NCBI GenBank assembly: GCA_965601455.1
Contig: OZ271831.1
Location: 4,340,001 to 4,404,000, forward strand
Direction of reading: 5' to 3'
Source: JANQEU01 sp965601455
GTDB lineage: Bacteria; Bacteroidota; Bacteroidia; Cytophagales; Cyclobacteriaceae
DNA: 64,000 bases
Shown: one piece after another, positions 1 to 8,242 of the stretch
Layout of the letters: each line of letters starts with the position of its first letter
How positions within the stretch are numbered: position 1 is the stretch's first letter
Made by a program: the position numbers and the translations under genes
Notes under the pieces: generated by a model
Database searches by the model: none
What the model was told of the DNA's origin: nothing
What the model saw: the letters and a program-made list of their open reading frames with translations, nothing else

Positions 1-516
1 ATCGTACGTATAGTTTTTCCAAACACGTCTCCAAGACGCCCAACCCCAAATTGCATTATAAGCGGAAAAGAAGTACGAGGCTCCATCTAAACTTTCCTCC
101 TCATTAAGAGTTATGTTATTGTTCCCACCAATAAGGGCCACTTGATCGTTATCCCGATATTTCTCCAATAATTCTTCACAAAATGGGAAAAATGAAGGGT
201 CAGGTACAATATCATCCTCCAGAATTATTCCTTCTTCTACCTCCTCAAAAAACCAGTCTATACCCTGGCTCACAGCTAAGCCACAGCCAAGATTTTCATC
301 TCTAAAGAGTGTTTGTATTTTGCAATCCCAGTCAATCGCATTCAAAACAAGATTTCTCGTCTGTTCGCAAAGGTCTTTCTCCTTGGGTCTATCAGCACGT
401 GGACCATCAGCAGCGATAAAAATTCGTTTAGGCTTTGCTGAACGGATAGCCTCCATCATCCTGGATGTATGTTCAGGTCGATTGAAAATAAGAATAAGCA
501 CCGGAGTTTTGAGCAT
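1..516 (-). CDS. Glycosyltransferase-like protein (nucleotide-diphospho-sugar transferase fold), 3' end cut by window edge
   Basis: The reading frame is open from the ATG at 514-516 to base 1, giving the first 172 residues; no stop is present because the C-terminus lies outside the window. The N-terminus has the GT-A start 'LILIFNRPEHT' (residues 7-17), an 'ADGPR' segment near 36-40, 'NLGCGLAVSQGIDWFF' near 75-90 and an acidic 'LEDD' at 99-102 that would sit where GT2-type enzymes bind metal and nucleotide. This pattern is typical of proteins often labelled hemolysin-related (HlpA-like) glycosyltransferases. It lies 53 bases downstream of a GT2 gene on the same strand, so it is probably the next gene of the same operon. 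Acceptor and donor cannot be told. Confidence 0.8.
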   Translation of the reverse strand, partial: MLKTPVLILIFNRPEHTSRMMEAIRSAKPKRIFIAADGPRADRPKEKDLCEQTRNLVLNAIDWDCKIQTLFRDENLGCGLAVSQGIDWFFEEVEEGIILEDDIVPDPSFFPFCEELLEKYRDNDQVALIGGNNNITLNEEESLDGASYFFSAYNAIWGWASWRRVWKNYTYD

Positions 517-569
517 GGCTATCGAAACAAGGCTGCAAAGCTAGTAAAAATGATGCCTGAGAGTGAAAG

Positions 570-1475
570 TCAGCCCTGAAGAAAAGTCTTCCCGGGTAAC
601 ATCGATACCTCGCGTCCTTGCCGGGTATCTCTTCTGATTCGATAATACATCCTGATCCGAGAGAAGAGAATAAAGGGATTAGTAAAGCACCGAGTACATT
701 TACTGAATAACTCAAACAACACATCGAACAAGGATCTTATTGCAATATTGGGATTACTCAGGTCCACCAGAAGTTTCATTCTGTAAGTATCAGGGTTACC
801 AATACTTAGCTCCTTCCCGGGGCGATCATCCCGATCGTGAATGATTTTGGAATCGGGAACAATGCCAACGGTATATTGATGATACTTAACCCGATGAATA
901 TAATTTACATCCTCACCATAGTGCGGGAAAACAGGATTAAAGCCACCAACTTTTATTATACAATCGGTAGAAACCAACCATCCAGCGGCATTGACAAAGT
1001 CAACTTCGTACACCTTCTTTAACTCCCGACCTAATACAGCATCTGAATACAGATTCGGACAAGAAGACGGATTCAGGTAGAAGGAAAAATTAGTATCCAG
1101 AGAATCCTCTGAGGATTTCAAATGAAGAGGTGAAAGAATCCCATAGTCGTTTCCAATTGCCTTAGTTAGCTTTTGAATCGTATCTTTAAAGAGGTACGCA
1201 TCCTGATTCAACAAGAAGAAGTGATCGACGTTTAACTCCAAGCCCAGTAGAATACCTTTATTATTGGCCTTTCCAAAACCGAGATTCTCTTTTAGAGTTA
1301 ACAACTTAATTTTTTCCGAATCGAAATTCAAAACCAGGTCACATGTAGCATCAGTGGAAGCATTATCGACGACAATAATATGGTTATCACCATCGGCATC
1401 TAATGCCGACTGAAGACACCTTTTTATCCACTTCTCACCTTGATAGGTGACTATGATGATTGCAACTTTTGTCAT
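570..1475 (-). CDS. GT2 family glycosyltransferase (rhamnosyltransferase-like)
   Basis: A 301-residue cytoplasmic GT-A enzyme. It shows 'IIIVTYQGEKWIKRCLQSAL' at the N-terminus, the nucleotide-binding 'VDNASTD' at 36-42, 'NLGFGKANN' at 64-72 and 'LLNQDA' at 88-93, where a QD replaces the usual DxD. This combination is common in WbbL-like rhamnosyltransferases, although the sugar is not proven. The start ATG overlaps the stop of the upstream gene as ATGA (1472-1475), which suggests translational coupling. It probably adds one sugar to a lipid-linked repeat unit at the inner face of the membrane. Confidence 0.9.
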   Translation of the reverse strand: MTKVAIIIVTYQGEKWIKRCLQSALDADGDNHIIVVDNASTDATCDLVLNFDSEKIKLLTLKENLGFGKANNKGILLGLELNVDHFFLLNQDAYLFKDTIQKLTKAIGNDYGILSPLHLKSSEDSLDTNFSFYLNPSSCPNLYSDAVLGRELKKVYEVDFVNAAGWLVSTDCIIKVGGFNPVFPHYGEDVNYIHRVKYHQYTVGIVPDSKIIHDRDDRPGKELSIGNPDTYRMKLLVDLSNPNIAIRSLFDVLFELFSKCTRCFTNPFILFSRIRMYYRIRRDTRQGREVSMLPGKTFLQG

Positions 1476-2437
1476 CCAATTGTTCTCTTGACGTCGTTGA
1501 CGAGGCCACGAACCACACCCCTAAGTGTAAATCTGTAAAAATCAATACGATCGCGGAAACCAATCCATTGAAAAGATCGCAATAACCCAAATTCTTCGAT
1601 CAGGTAAGTAATCTTTTTTCGAATCTCCAGAACAAAATCTACTCCAGAATTTTTAGCTATCTGCCTCATATGCTCAAAGTGCTTGTCGGATACTAATAAC
1701 CTCGCTAACACCAATCGATCACTGTAAGATGGTGAACCTTTACCACTCTCATTCCTTTTTGAGGCAGAGGATTGATGCACTCTGAAAGTGACCAGGGATT
1801 CATCCAAAAAGTAAAAAGATTCATTAGTACAAATTCGTAACCAGTATTCAAAATCACATATCTGCTTCAATGTGTTGTTGAAAACACCATACTTGTCAAT
1901 TAATTTCTTACTAAACAAACCCACTATAGGCTCTCCCAGGAAGTTTTTACCCAGAAAGTCATTTCTGAACAATTGAAAAACACTTTCCGGATCGACAATA
2001 CCTGATTTGAATGAGTTGGACAACCTGAGAGATGGATCATTATAGAGGGAGATATTTCTATCAGCCCCCGTATATGACCGATCAGATATTACTAAGCTCA
2101 CTTCATTTTGCTGTGCACTTCTTAGCAGATTTTCAACACCTTCAATATGAATCAGGTCATCCTGAAAATGGAATTTTATCCAATCCCCTTTGGCGAGATT
2201 TAGGCATTTATTCCAATTCCCCACTAAACCAAGATTGATGTCATTTTGGACATAGACAATCCGATTGTCTTTTTCCGAGAAAGATCGAATTATTTCTTCG
2301 GATCTGTCAGTTGATTGATCATCGACAATTAGTATTTCAAGATTAGAGTAGGATTGATTGACTACACCTGTCAGACTTTCCATTAAGAATTGCTCACCGT
2401 TGTACACGGGCATACAAATGGTAACAAGCGGGTCCAT
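1472..2437 (-). CDS. GT2 family glycosyltransferase
   Basis: A 321-residue GT-A glycosyltransferase. 'VTICMPVYNGEQFLMESL' opens the fold, 'VDDQSTD' (38-44) binds the nucleotide and 'FQDD' (91-94) carries the metal-binding acidic pair. A long helical C-terminal part follows without obvious membrane segments. It begins 3 bases after the DPM1-like gene and overlaps the next gene by 4 bases, so it sits in a tight operon. Donor and acceptor are unknown. Confidence 0.9.
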   Translation of the reverse strand: MDPLVTICMPVYNGEQFLMESLTGVVNQSYSNLEILIVDDQSTDRSEEIIRSFSEKDNRIVYVQNDINLGLVGNWNKCLNLAKGDWIKFHFQDDLIHIEGVENLLRSAQQNEVSLVISDRSYTGADRNISLYNDPSLRLSNSFKSGIVDPESVFQLFRNDFLGKNFLGEPIVGLFSKKLIDKYGVFNNTLKQICDFEYWLRICTNESFYFLDESLVTFRVHQSSASKRNESGKGSPSYSDRLVLARLLVSDKHFEHMRQIAKNSGVDFVLEIRKKITYLIEEFGLLRSFQWIGFRDRIDFYRFTLRGVVRGLVNDVKRTIG

Positions 2438-2440
2438 TAC

Positions 2441-3184
2441 CTACTCGTCCCATTTTTTCTTGAAATCACCCCGAGAAAAATACTTTTCTATAAGGCAATA
2501 CATTAGGATGAAAAAATATCGACTACCCATTTCCCTGATTTTTAACTTGCTTTCGCCAGCTTGACGGTTTCTCCAGCTATTTGGCAAAACACTGTAGGAA
2601 TACCCTCTTACAATTGCCTTTAGTGGTAATTCCAAAGTAAGATTGAAATGGGGGGAGAGAAAAGGACGAATACCTTCAATAGTCTCTCTTTTGTAGAGTT
2701 TGAAAGCATTTGTACAGTCATTAAATCGAATGCCCATCACAATTCTGACAATGTTATTGGCTAGACGATTAATAAACAGTTTCAGTTTTGGATAATCGTA
2801 GACCTTTGAACCTTTCATAAAACGGGAACCAAACACACAGTCTACGTCTTTGTTAACCATTTCTTGGTAAAACCTAATAAGATCCTTAGGATCATCCGAT
2901 AAATCCGCCATCATAATCGCCACACAATCACCTGAAAATCTGTCTAATCCGTATCGTACTGCATAGCCGAAGCCATTTGGCCCCTCATTCGTTTCGTATT
3001 TCAAAGTCGGAATACGTGTTGTCAAATCTTCCAGAATGTCTTTTGTGTTATCTTTTGAGTTATCGTTGGTAACAAATATCTCATGCTGAATATCTGCCTT
3101 CTTCAACGAGTCATAAAGAGTTTCGACGGTCTGTACTATGGAACCTTCTTCGTTGTAGGCGGGTATGACTACGCTTAATTTCAT
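2441..3184 (-). CDS. GT2 family, dolichol-phosphate-mannose-synthase-like glycosyltransferase
   Basis: A 247-residue enzyme of the DPM1/GtrB type: 'LSVVIPAYNEEGSI' at the start, 'TNDNSKD' at 39-45 and 'ADLSDDP' at 93-99 as the metal/nucleotide site. Such enzymes move a sugar from a nucleotide donor to polyprenyl phosphate. The product could feed the GT-C membrane protein immediately upstream (3184-4803) or the GtrA protein at 6594. I use the ATG at 3182-3184, which shares one base with the upstream stop (TAATG); an in-frame TTG nine bases earlier would need a longer overlap. No C-terminal membrane helices are visible. Confidence 0.88.
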   Translation of the reverse strand: MKLSVVIPAYNEEGSIVQTVETLYDSLKKADIQHEIFVTNDNSKDNTKDILEDLTTRIPTLKYETNEGPNGFGYAVRYGLDRFSGDCVAIMMADLSDDPKDLIRFYQEMVNKDVDCVFGSRFMKGSKVYDYPKLKLFINRLANNIVRIVMGIRFNDCTNAFKLYKRETIEGIRPFLSPHFNLTLELPLKAIVRGYSYSVLPNSWRNRQAGESKLKIREMGSRYFFILMYCLIEKYFSRGDFKKKWDE

Positions 3185-4803
3185 TATTGGCAAGATTTCT
3201 TTAATTCATTCCATTGTTTGTCCAGATTAATTACGCCAGACCACTGATTTGATGCGATTGCCTCATTCCCAGTGATGAAAAGCTGTGAATCTTCGCAAAG
3301 GCCAATACCATCCAGTTTAGCTGTATACCGAACCAATGTTTGTCGATATCCATGAGTATACTCTGCTTCCTCTACAAAAGATTTTTTCATCGGGACGGTA
3401 ATCTCACTCACGGAATCCTGGTAGCCTAATTCCAAAAACACTTTGTCCGAAGGAATCGAATCTAATACGAACATACCTTCAACACTCAAGGTAGAATCTT
3501 CCCGATAGTAAACACGAAATTCCGATAATGAGGCCGACGATGCTGAATGAAATTCGGGGTATGAATACTTTGTCAATGAAAAACTAAAAGTATTACTAAA
3601 TCTCTCTAATAATTCCCTCGCAAACGTTTGGCCTGGAGGATAGAAAAAGGCAGTCTCTTGAATTTCGTTGTCAAAATAAACGGCACTGGCGAACTCCATT
3701 CTTTTTGCATAGTCCTTCATCTCGGGGAAGTAGGTAAAACTGACGAAATAGCTGGTCACCGAGCCAACTAAAATTGCAACACGTAATGGACGGGCAACCC
3801 GGGGGAATACCTCACCCAGGATGAAGACCACGAAAAAAATCACCAGATTTCCATATATAACGTACCGTGATGCCAGGGCTTGTTCAGGGCCAAAACCCGA
3901 TCTGGACATAGAAATCAGGGCACACGTTCCTAGTGGAAAAAGAAGAAAATAGCCCAAAGGTCTTGGTATATCTTTCCAGCGAATACCTATCAATACAAGA
4001 GCCATCGCACACATTGCCCCTGCTAACATTTGAAGCTTATAGCTGATCCCGGTCGTGAATGATCCTAATAGTAGGAAGAAATGCTTTACCAGATCTACTG
4101 GATTCTTGAAACTAGCCAAAATAGATGGATGACCCGGGACCGGCTGATAGCCAGAAAGGAAGACGGTAATTGCAAACACACTGATTAAAAGCCAAAAAGC
4201 TATCCAGCGGAAATCTCGTCTTTCGATTAAGAGAATCAGTAAACCAATGACCAAAACCAGGATTCCATTTCCTCCTGAAAAAACAGTCATAACGGCGAGT
4301 AAGCCCGAAGCTATATTCTTTTTCTTGTAAAGGAGATGTATTGTTAGAAACCCCAACGTAAGCGCTCCAAAATTCTGTAAAGAAGCCATGGCCCAGAGAA
4401 AATTCTGATCCGATGCAAAGTTGAAAGCCAGTAAAACCAAGGCAACGTGAATCCAATCGTTCTTGCCTTGAACACCTGTGGCCCGATGAATAATCCATAC
4501 TCCCAATGCCAAAATCAAACTTCCAAGAACCATCATCCCGATGAAACTTATGCCGCCTAAACCATAATGCCATAGTAGGGCCGAGAGCCTAACAGGCAGA
4601 ATCACATGCTCATTATGAAAAGAGAAACACAATGCTAGCCGATCAAGAAAATCAGCACTCTGAAAATTGATTAGAAATCCGAATATCGAGTCGAAATCAT
4701 CTGACCTTGGCACATCTCGCGCAAAAACAAAGAGCAAGACCAAATGTGCGACGAATACGATCGCAAGAGTGAGAAAAAATAGATTTATCTTTCTAAATAC
4801 CAT
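3184..4803 (-). CDS. Polytopic membrane protein, possible GT-C glycosyltransferase
   Basis: A 539-residue protein with about ten or eleven hydrophobic segments over residues 8-355, followed by a soluble C-terminal domain of roughly 180 residues that is probably periplasmic. The first loop after TM1 contains 'RSDDFDS' (33-39), matching the placement of the acidic pair that marks GT-C glycosyltransferases using polyprenyl-phosphate sugars. It lies between an FkbM methyltransferase and a DPM1-like gene and overlaps both by one or a few bases. A role in transferring a polyprenyl-linked sugar is inference; I do not recognise a named family. Confidence 0.75.
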   Translation of the reverse strand: MVFRKINLFFLTLAIVFVAHLVLLFVFARDVPRSDDFDSIFGFLINFQSADFLDRLALCFSFHNEHVILPVRLSALLWHYGLGGISFIGMMVLGSLILALGVWIIHRATGVQGKNDWIHVALVLLAFNFASDQNFLWAMASLQNFGALTLGFLTIHLLYKKKNIASGLLAVMTVFSGGNGILVLVIGLLILLIERRDFRWIAFWLLISVFAITVFLSGYQPVPGHPSILASFKNPVDLVKHFFLLLGSFTTGISYKLQMLAGAMCAMALVLIGIRWKDIPRPLGYFLLFPLGTCALISMSRSGFGPEQALASRYVIYGNLVIFFVVFILGEVFPRVARPLRVAILVGSVTSYFVSFTYFPEMKDYAKRMEFASAVYFDNEIQETAFFYPPGQTFARELLERFSNTFSFSLTKYSYPEFHSASSASLSEFRVYYREDSTLSVEGMFVLDSIPSDKVFLELGYQDSVSEITVPMKKSFVEEAEYTHGYRQTLVRYTAKLDGIGLCEDSQLFITGNEAIASNQWSGVINLDKQWNELKKSCQ

Positions 4804-5522
4804 CAGGTTAGACGGAAAAGAACTTCCTCGAAATTCCCAAAGCTATGTGGAATTGTTCGAATGAGTCTGTAACCGTGCGGATTTAGGAACTTTGAATAAT
4901 CCTCTTTCATAACTCTGTTTACGAACATATCAGATTCATGAAATTCGAGTTGAATGATTTCTGGTTTTATCCCTCTTTCCAAAGCCAGTGATAACCCTTC
5001 CAAAACCTCAATTTCATGGCCTTCAACATCTACTTTGAGGATATCAACTCTTTTCACTTCTTCCTTTTCAAAATAATTAGAAAGTGTGGTGACTTTAATT
5101 TCGTAACTATCTTTTATTAATCCTCGATTAGGACGAGCAAGAATCTTTGTCTTTCTTTTCAGGTATTTGGATGATTGATTTACAGGTTCTAATGTAGAAG
5201 TTTCATCAAGTATATTCTCATGAAAAGTCATCTCACCGGAAATACTACTAACCCCTACTTGGTTAATGAATATATTCGGGTTGGCACGAAAAACCTTCTC
5301 CAGATGTTCAATCAACTTTTTATTCGGCTCAAATGCATGAACTCGAGCATTAGGAAAGAAAGAAAGAAAGAAGTTTATCGACTGACCTCTATTGGATCCA
5401 ACATCTATAATAGTAGGTGCTTCCGATTTGATCTCTGAAAGATAAAATCTTTTTAGTCTGGGGTAAAATGTCCATTTTTCAATAAGCCAGATCAGCTCAG
5501 AAACGACCTTTACACGTATCAT
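4803..5522 (-). CDS. FkbM family SAM-dependent methyltransferase
   Basis: A 239-residue Rossmann methyltransferase. 'IIDVGSNRGQS' (38-48) is the SAM-binding motif I, 'HAFEPNKKL' supplies the acidic end of beta-2, and 'DILKVDVEGHEIEVLEG' near residues 160-175 is the hallmark of the FkbM family. These enzymes O-methylate sugar hydroxyls. The stop overlaps the ATG of the downstream membrane protein (TGATG), and the gene starts one base into the upstream epimerase stop, so it is part of the same operon. It probably caps or modifies a glycan residue. Confidence 0.9.
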   Translation of the reverse strand: MIRVKVVSELIWLIEKWTFYPRLKRFYLSEIKSEAPTIIDVGSNRGQSINFFLSFFPNARVHAFEPNKKLIEHLEKVFRANPNIFINQVGVSSISGEMTFHENILDETSTLEPVNQSSKYLKRKTKILARPNRGLIKDSYEIKVTTLSNYFEKEEVKRVDILKVDVEGHEIEVLEGLSLALERGIKPEIIQLEFHESDMFVNRVMKEDYSKFLNPHGYRLIRTIPHSFGNFEEVLFRLT

Positions 5523-6589
5523 TATTCACTTAGTCGTTCCGTCATGCTTCCGGCAATCTGCTCCAGAATGTCCTTAACGTTGTATTTCCAATCCCATTCC
5601 GGATAATGAGCTTTGAATTTACTAAGGTCGCTGATCCACCAGATATGATCCCCAATCCTATTATCATCGGTAAGGGTATAATTCATTTTATTTCCAGTAA
5701 TCTCTTCACATAATTCAATACCCTCCTGCATTGAGCAGTTTGAAAATCTTCCTCCCCCGGCGTTGTAGACTTCTCCAGCTTTTGGGTTTTTGTAAAAATG
5801 CCAGAACATATTTACCAGATCCCAGCTGTGAATGTTATCTCTAACCTGCTTGCCCTTGTAGCCGAAAACGGTATAATGATCACCTGTAATCGCACATTTC
5901 ATTAGATATGAGAGAAATCCATGAAGTTGAGCACCGCTGTGATTTGGGCCCGTTAGACAACCTCCTCTGAATGTACCGGTCTTCATGTCAAAATAGCGAC
6001 CATATTCCTGGACAAGTACGTCCGCTGCAACTTTTGAAGCCCCAAACAAAGAATGCTTACTTTGATCGATCGACATATTTTCATCAATACCCTTTTCGAA
6101 ATAAGGATGTGACTCATCGATTTCCCATCTCTTACCCAGTTCGACTAATGGAAGATAATTAGGAGTATCACCGTAGACCTTGTTAGTGGAGGTGAATATG
6201 AATACTGCTTCCGGACAAACCAGACGAGTCAATTCCAGCAGATTAAGAGTGCCATTTGCATTCACTGAAAAATCGGTGAACGGCTCTTTTGCCGCCCAAT
6301 CGTGGCTGGGTTGCGCTGCGGTATGAAGAACCAGCTTGATATCCCTTCCGTACTTTTTAAATACCTCTTCCAGTTCTTTTTCATTCCTGATATCAACGGG
6401 TTCATGGACATAGTTTGGGAACCTGTCCATTAACCTATTCCTGTTCCAATCCGTCGAAGCTTCATCACCAAAAAAATAGGATCTCATGTTGTTATCAATG
6501 CCAACGACCTTATCAAACTTTTCGGAAAAGAATTGAACGGCTTCGCTCCCAATTAAACCCGCAGAACCCGTAACTAAAGCAACTTCCAT
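5522..6589 (-). CDS. NAD-dependent epimerase, CDP-paratose 2-epimerase (tyvelose epimerase)-like, with Phe in place of the catalytic Tyr
   Basis: A 355-residue extended SDR protein. 'VTGSAGLIG' (6-14) is the NAD-binding glycine motif; 'AAQPSHDWA' (91-99) and 'TSTNKVYGD' (133-141) resemble the CDP-tyvelose epimerase family. The SDR YxxxK position reads 'LFGASK' with F182 and K186, so the usual catalytic tyrosine is absent. This may be a subfamily trait rather than a lesion, because the rest of the protein looks intact. It is four bases from a GtrA-family gene, with a second tyvelose-epimerase-like protein just beyond. The substrate is unknown; a CDP-sugar is plausible because RfbF and RfbG are encoded at 22829-24672. 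Confidence 0.82.
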   Translation of the reverse strand: MEVALVTGSAGLIGSEAVQFFSEKFDKVVGIDNNMRSYFFGDEASTDWNRNRLMDRFPNYVHEPVDIRNEKELEEVFKKYGRDIKLVLHTAAQPSHDWAAKEPFTDFSVNANGTLNLLELTRLVCPEAVFIFTSTNKVYGDTPNYLPLVELGKRWEIDESHPYFEKGIDENMSIDQSKHSLFGASKVAADVLVQEYGRYFDMKTGTFRGGCLTGPNHSGAQLHGFLSYLMKCAITGDHYTVFGYKGKQVRDNIHSWDLVNMFWHFYKNPKAGEVYNAGGGRFSNCSMQEGIELCEEITGNKMNYTLTDDNRIGDHIWWISDLSKFKAHYPEWDWKYNVKDILEQIAGSMTERLSE

Positions 6590-6593
6590 AATT

Positions 6594-7025
6594 TTATTTC
6601 TTAAAAACTAAATATTTTTTTGATGTGAAATTCCAGATCAACGTAACACCAATAGCCAGTACTTTTCCAACCACGAGGGTACTGTCAAGCTTATCAACCA
6701 TTAGATAAAGAACCATCTGATTGATTCCCAATCCAACCAACACCACAATTAGAAACATTGATGCTTCCTTAGTTACATGGTGCTTCCCAATCCCAAAGAC
6801 CCAATACCTGCTTAAAAAATAGTTGTAGGCATTCGTGATTGAAAACGCGAAGATATTGGAAATCAAATAATGAAGAAAAAACTGTTGTACCAAAAGCAAT
6901 AGCACAAACATTTCAATTACTACTGAAGAACCACCAGTGGCTACGAATCGAAATAGTTGAACTCTGGAAATCTTTTTTTCATATACAGGAGTATCCAGTA
7001 CATATGTTTGAAAAACCTGCCTCAT
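6594..7025 (-). CDS. GtrA family membrane protein
   Basis: A 143-residue protein with four hydrophobic helices and the GtrA pattern: 'LFRFVATGGSSVVIEMF' early, then 'NAYNYFLSRYWVFG' in the middle and 'IWNFTSKKYLVFKK' at the end. GtrA proteins are thought to flip or present polyprenyl-phosphate-linked sugars for glycosylation. The start overlaps the stop of the upstream epimerase as ATGA (7022-7025). Its placement between two tyvelose-epimerase-like proteins suggests that the epimerised sugar ends up on a polyprenyl carrier, with the DPM1-like enzyme at 2441 a candidate loading enzyme. Confidence 0.9.
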   Translation of the reverse strand: MRQVFQTYVLDTPVYEKKISRVQLFRFVATGGSSVVIEMFVLLLLVQQFFLHYLISNIFAFSITNAYNYFLSRYWVFGIGKHHVTKEASMFLIVVLVGLGINQMVLYLMVDKLDSTLVVGKVLAIGVTLIWNFTSKKYLVFKK

Positions 7026-8083
7026 CCCAAAATTGGCTTCAATATCTTTTCGTTGTTATGAATCCATTGAAAAACTTCCTCTAACAACATACGGGTATCT
7101 TTCGACTGACTCCATTGAGTCGCATGAAGAACTTTGGTATTGTCGGTAACATAGATTGGAATATCTGCCACACGAGTTTCCTTCACCGAGCTAATCTCAA
7201 TAGTGTTGCCTGTTATTTCTTTGCATAAGTTGGTTAACTCCAAAAGGGAAACGCTGTTCTCTATTCCACCCCCAACGTTGAACAAGTCTCCATTAACCTG
7301 TTCAAAGTTCTGAATCTGCCAATCCAGAAGACTGAAAAGGTCGTCCACGTGGATTACATCCCTCACTTGTTTCCCGGTTCCACCAAAACCGATATAGGCA
7401 AGTTTCTTTTTCCAAAAGTGTCTGGCCATCCATAAAACGACCACGCCCTGATCCACTTTCCCCATCTGGTATGGACCAGAAATTACACCACACCTGTTGA
7501 TTATTGTAGGAAGTCCTAAAATCTTATTGTACTCCTCAACAAAAAGCTCAGATGCATATTTTGAAGAACCATAAAAGCTTCGGGAACCGTCAATTGGGAA
7601 GCCCTCGGAAACTCCTTTGTTTGAGAATCCAGGGATAGTCTGATCTTTGACTATTTCTAGTCTCGTTTCTCCTTCTTGATACTCAATGTTTTCAAGTGTC
7701 GAGATTGGATACACTCTACTGGTAGACAGGAATATGAACTTAGCTTTGTTCTTGGCAGCAACCTCAAGAAGATTGAGAGTCCCATTGAGGTTCGTTTGTA
7801 TTAAATAGTCAAGACCACCATCTATGCCAGCTAACACCGAAGGTTCGGCTGCTCCGTCAATCACTACATCAAATTCTCCCAGAGAGTCGAGATCCGATCG
7901 GACTCTTATATCACCATGTTCAAATTGAATTCCTTGTTCCTTCAATCGAACAAGATTCAATTCAGATCCTCTACGCTTTAAGTTGTCAAATGCCACAATT
8001 TCACTTGTAGGGTATCTTTTCTTGAAGGAGATTGCCAGGTTGGATCCAACAAAACCTGCACCGCCGGTGATCAGAAATCTCAT
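7022..8083 (-). CDS. NAD-dependent epimerase, CDP-paratose 2-epimerase (RfbE)-like
   Basis: A 353-residue extended SDR. 'ITGGAGFVGSN' (5-15) binds NAD, 'FDNLKRRGS' (32-40) resembles the 'FDNLSRKG' of Salmonella RfbE, 'LSTSRVYP' (119-126) and Y171xxxK175 supply the catalytic residues, and 'GTGKQVRDVIHVDD' is also RfbE-like. RfbE converts CDP-paratose to CDP-tyvelose by C2 epimerisation. The dehydrase/reductase pair that makes CDP-paratose (DdhC/DdhD) was not seen in this window, so the true substrate may be another CDP-sugar. It is the first gene after a 159-base gap that contains a good promoter match. Confidence 0.83.
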   Translation of the reverse strand: MRFLITGGAGFVGSNLAISFKKRYPTSEIVAFDNLKRRGSELNLVRLKEQGIQFEHGDIRVRSDLDSLGEFDVVIDGAAEPSVLAGIDGGLDYLIQTNLNGTLNLLEVAAKNKAKFIFLSTSRVYPISTLENIEYQEGETRLEIVKDQTIPGFSNKGVSEGFPIDGSRSFYGSSKYASELFVEEYNKILGLPTIINRCGVISGPYQMGKVDQGVVVLWMARHFWKKKLAYIGFGGTGKQVRDVIHVDDLFSLLDWQIQNFEQVNGDLFNVGGGIENSVSLLELTNLCKEITGNTIEISSVKETRVADIPIYVTDNTKVLHATQWSQSKDTRMLLEEVFQWIHNNEKILKPILG

Positions 8084-8114
8084 GGGTAATTAAATATTCA
8101 AAGAATTAAGCGCG

Positions 8115-8142
8115 CAAAGATAAACAAGTGATAGTAGTCCAA
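8115..8142 (-). promoter_or_regulatory. Bacteroidota-type promoter (-33 TTG, -7 TATCTTTG)
   Basis: Read on the minus strand, TTG (8142-8140) is followed after 17 bases by TATCTTTG (8122-8115). This matches the published Bacteroidota/Flavobacterium pattern TTG-N17-23-TAnnTTTG exactly. Transcription would start about 25 bases before the ATG at 8083, in the 159-base gap upstream of the epimerase. It probably drives the segment 8083 to 1. Confidence 0.55.
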
Positions 8143-8242
8143 GGGTTATGAATTGGTAATTTCCATAATGAGGGAGATGCAAAGGATCAAAACTGAGATA
8201 ATGAATTCATATAGGATCATATTCTCCGATGAAGAATACTTC

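Noticed and set aside
3185..3193. TTG start for the DPM1-like gene at 3193
   Set aside because: The ATG at 3184 forms a TAATG junction with the upstream stop and begins directly at the conserved fold.
4112..4573. Minus-strand open frame of about 153 codons
   Set aside because: It is in an alternative frame within the polytopic membrane protein gene 3184-4803, whose frame shows consistent membrane helices.
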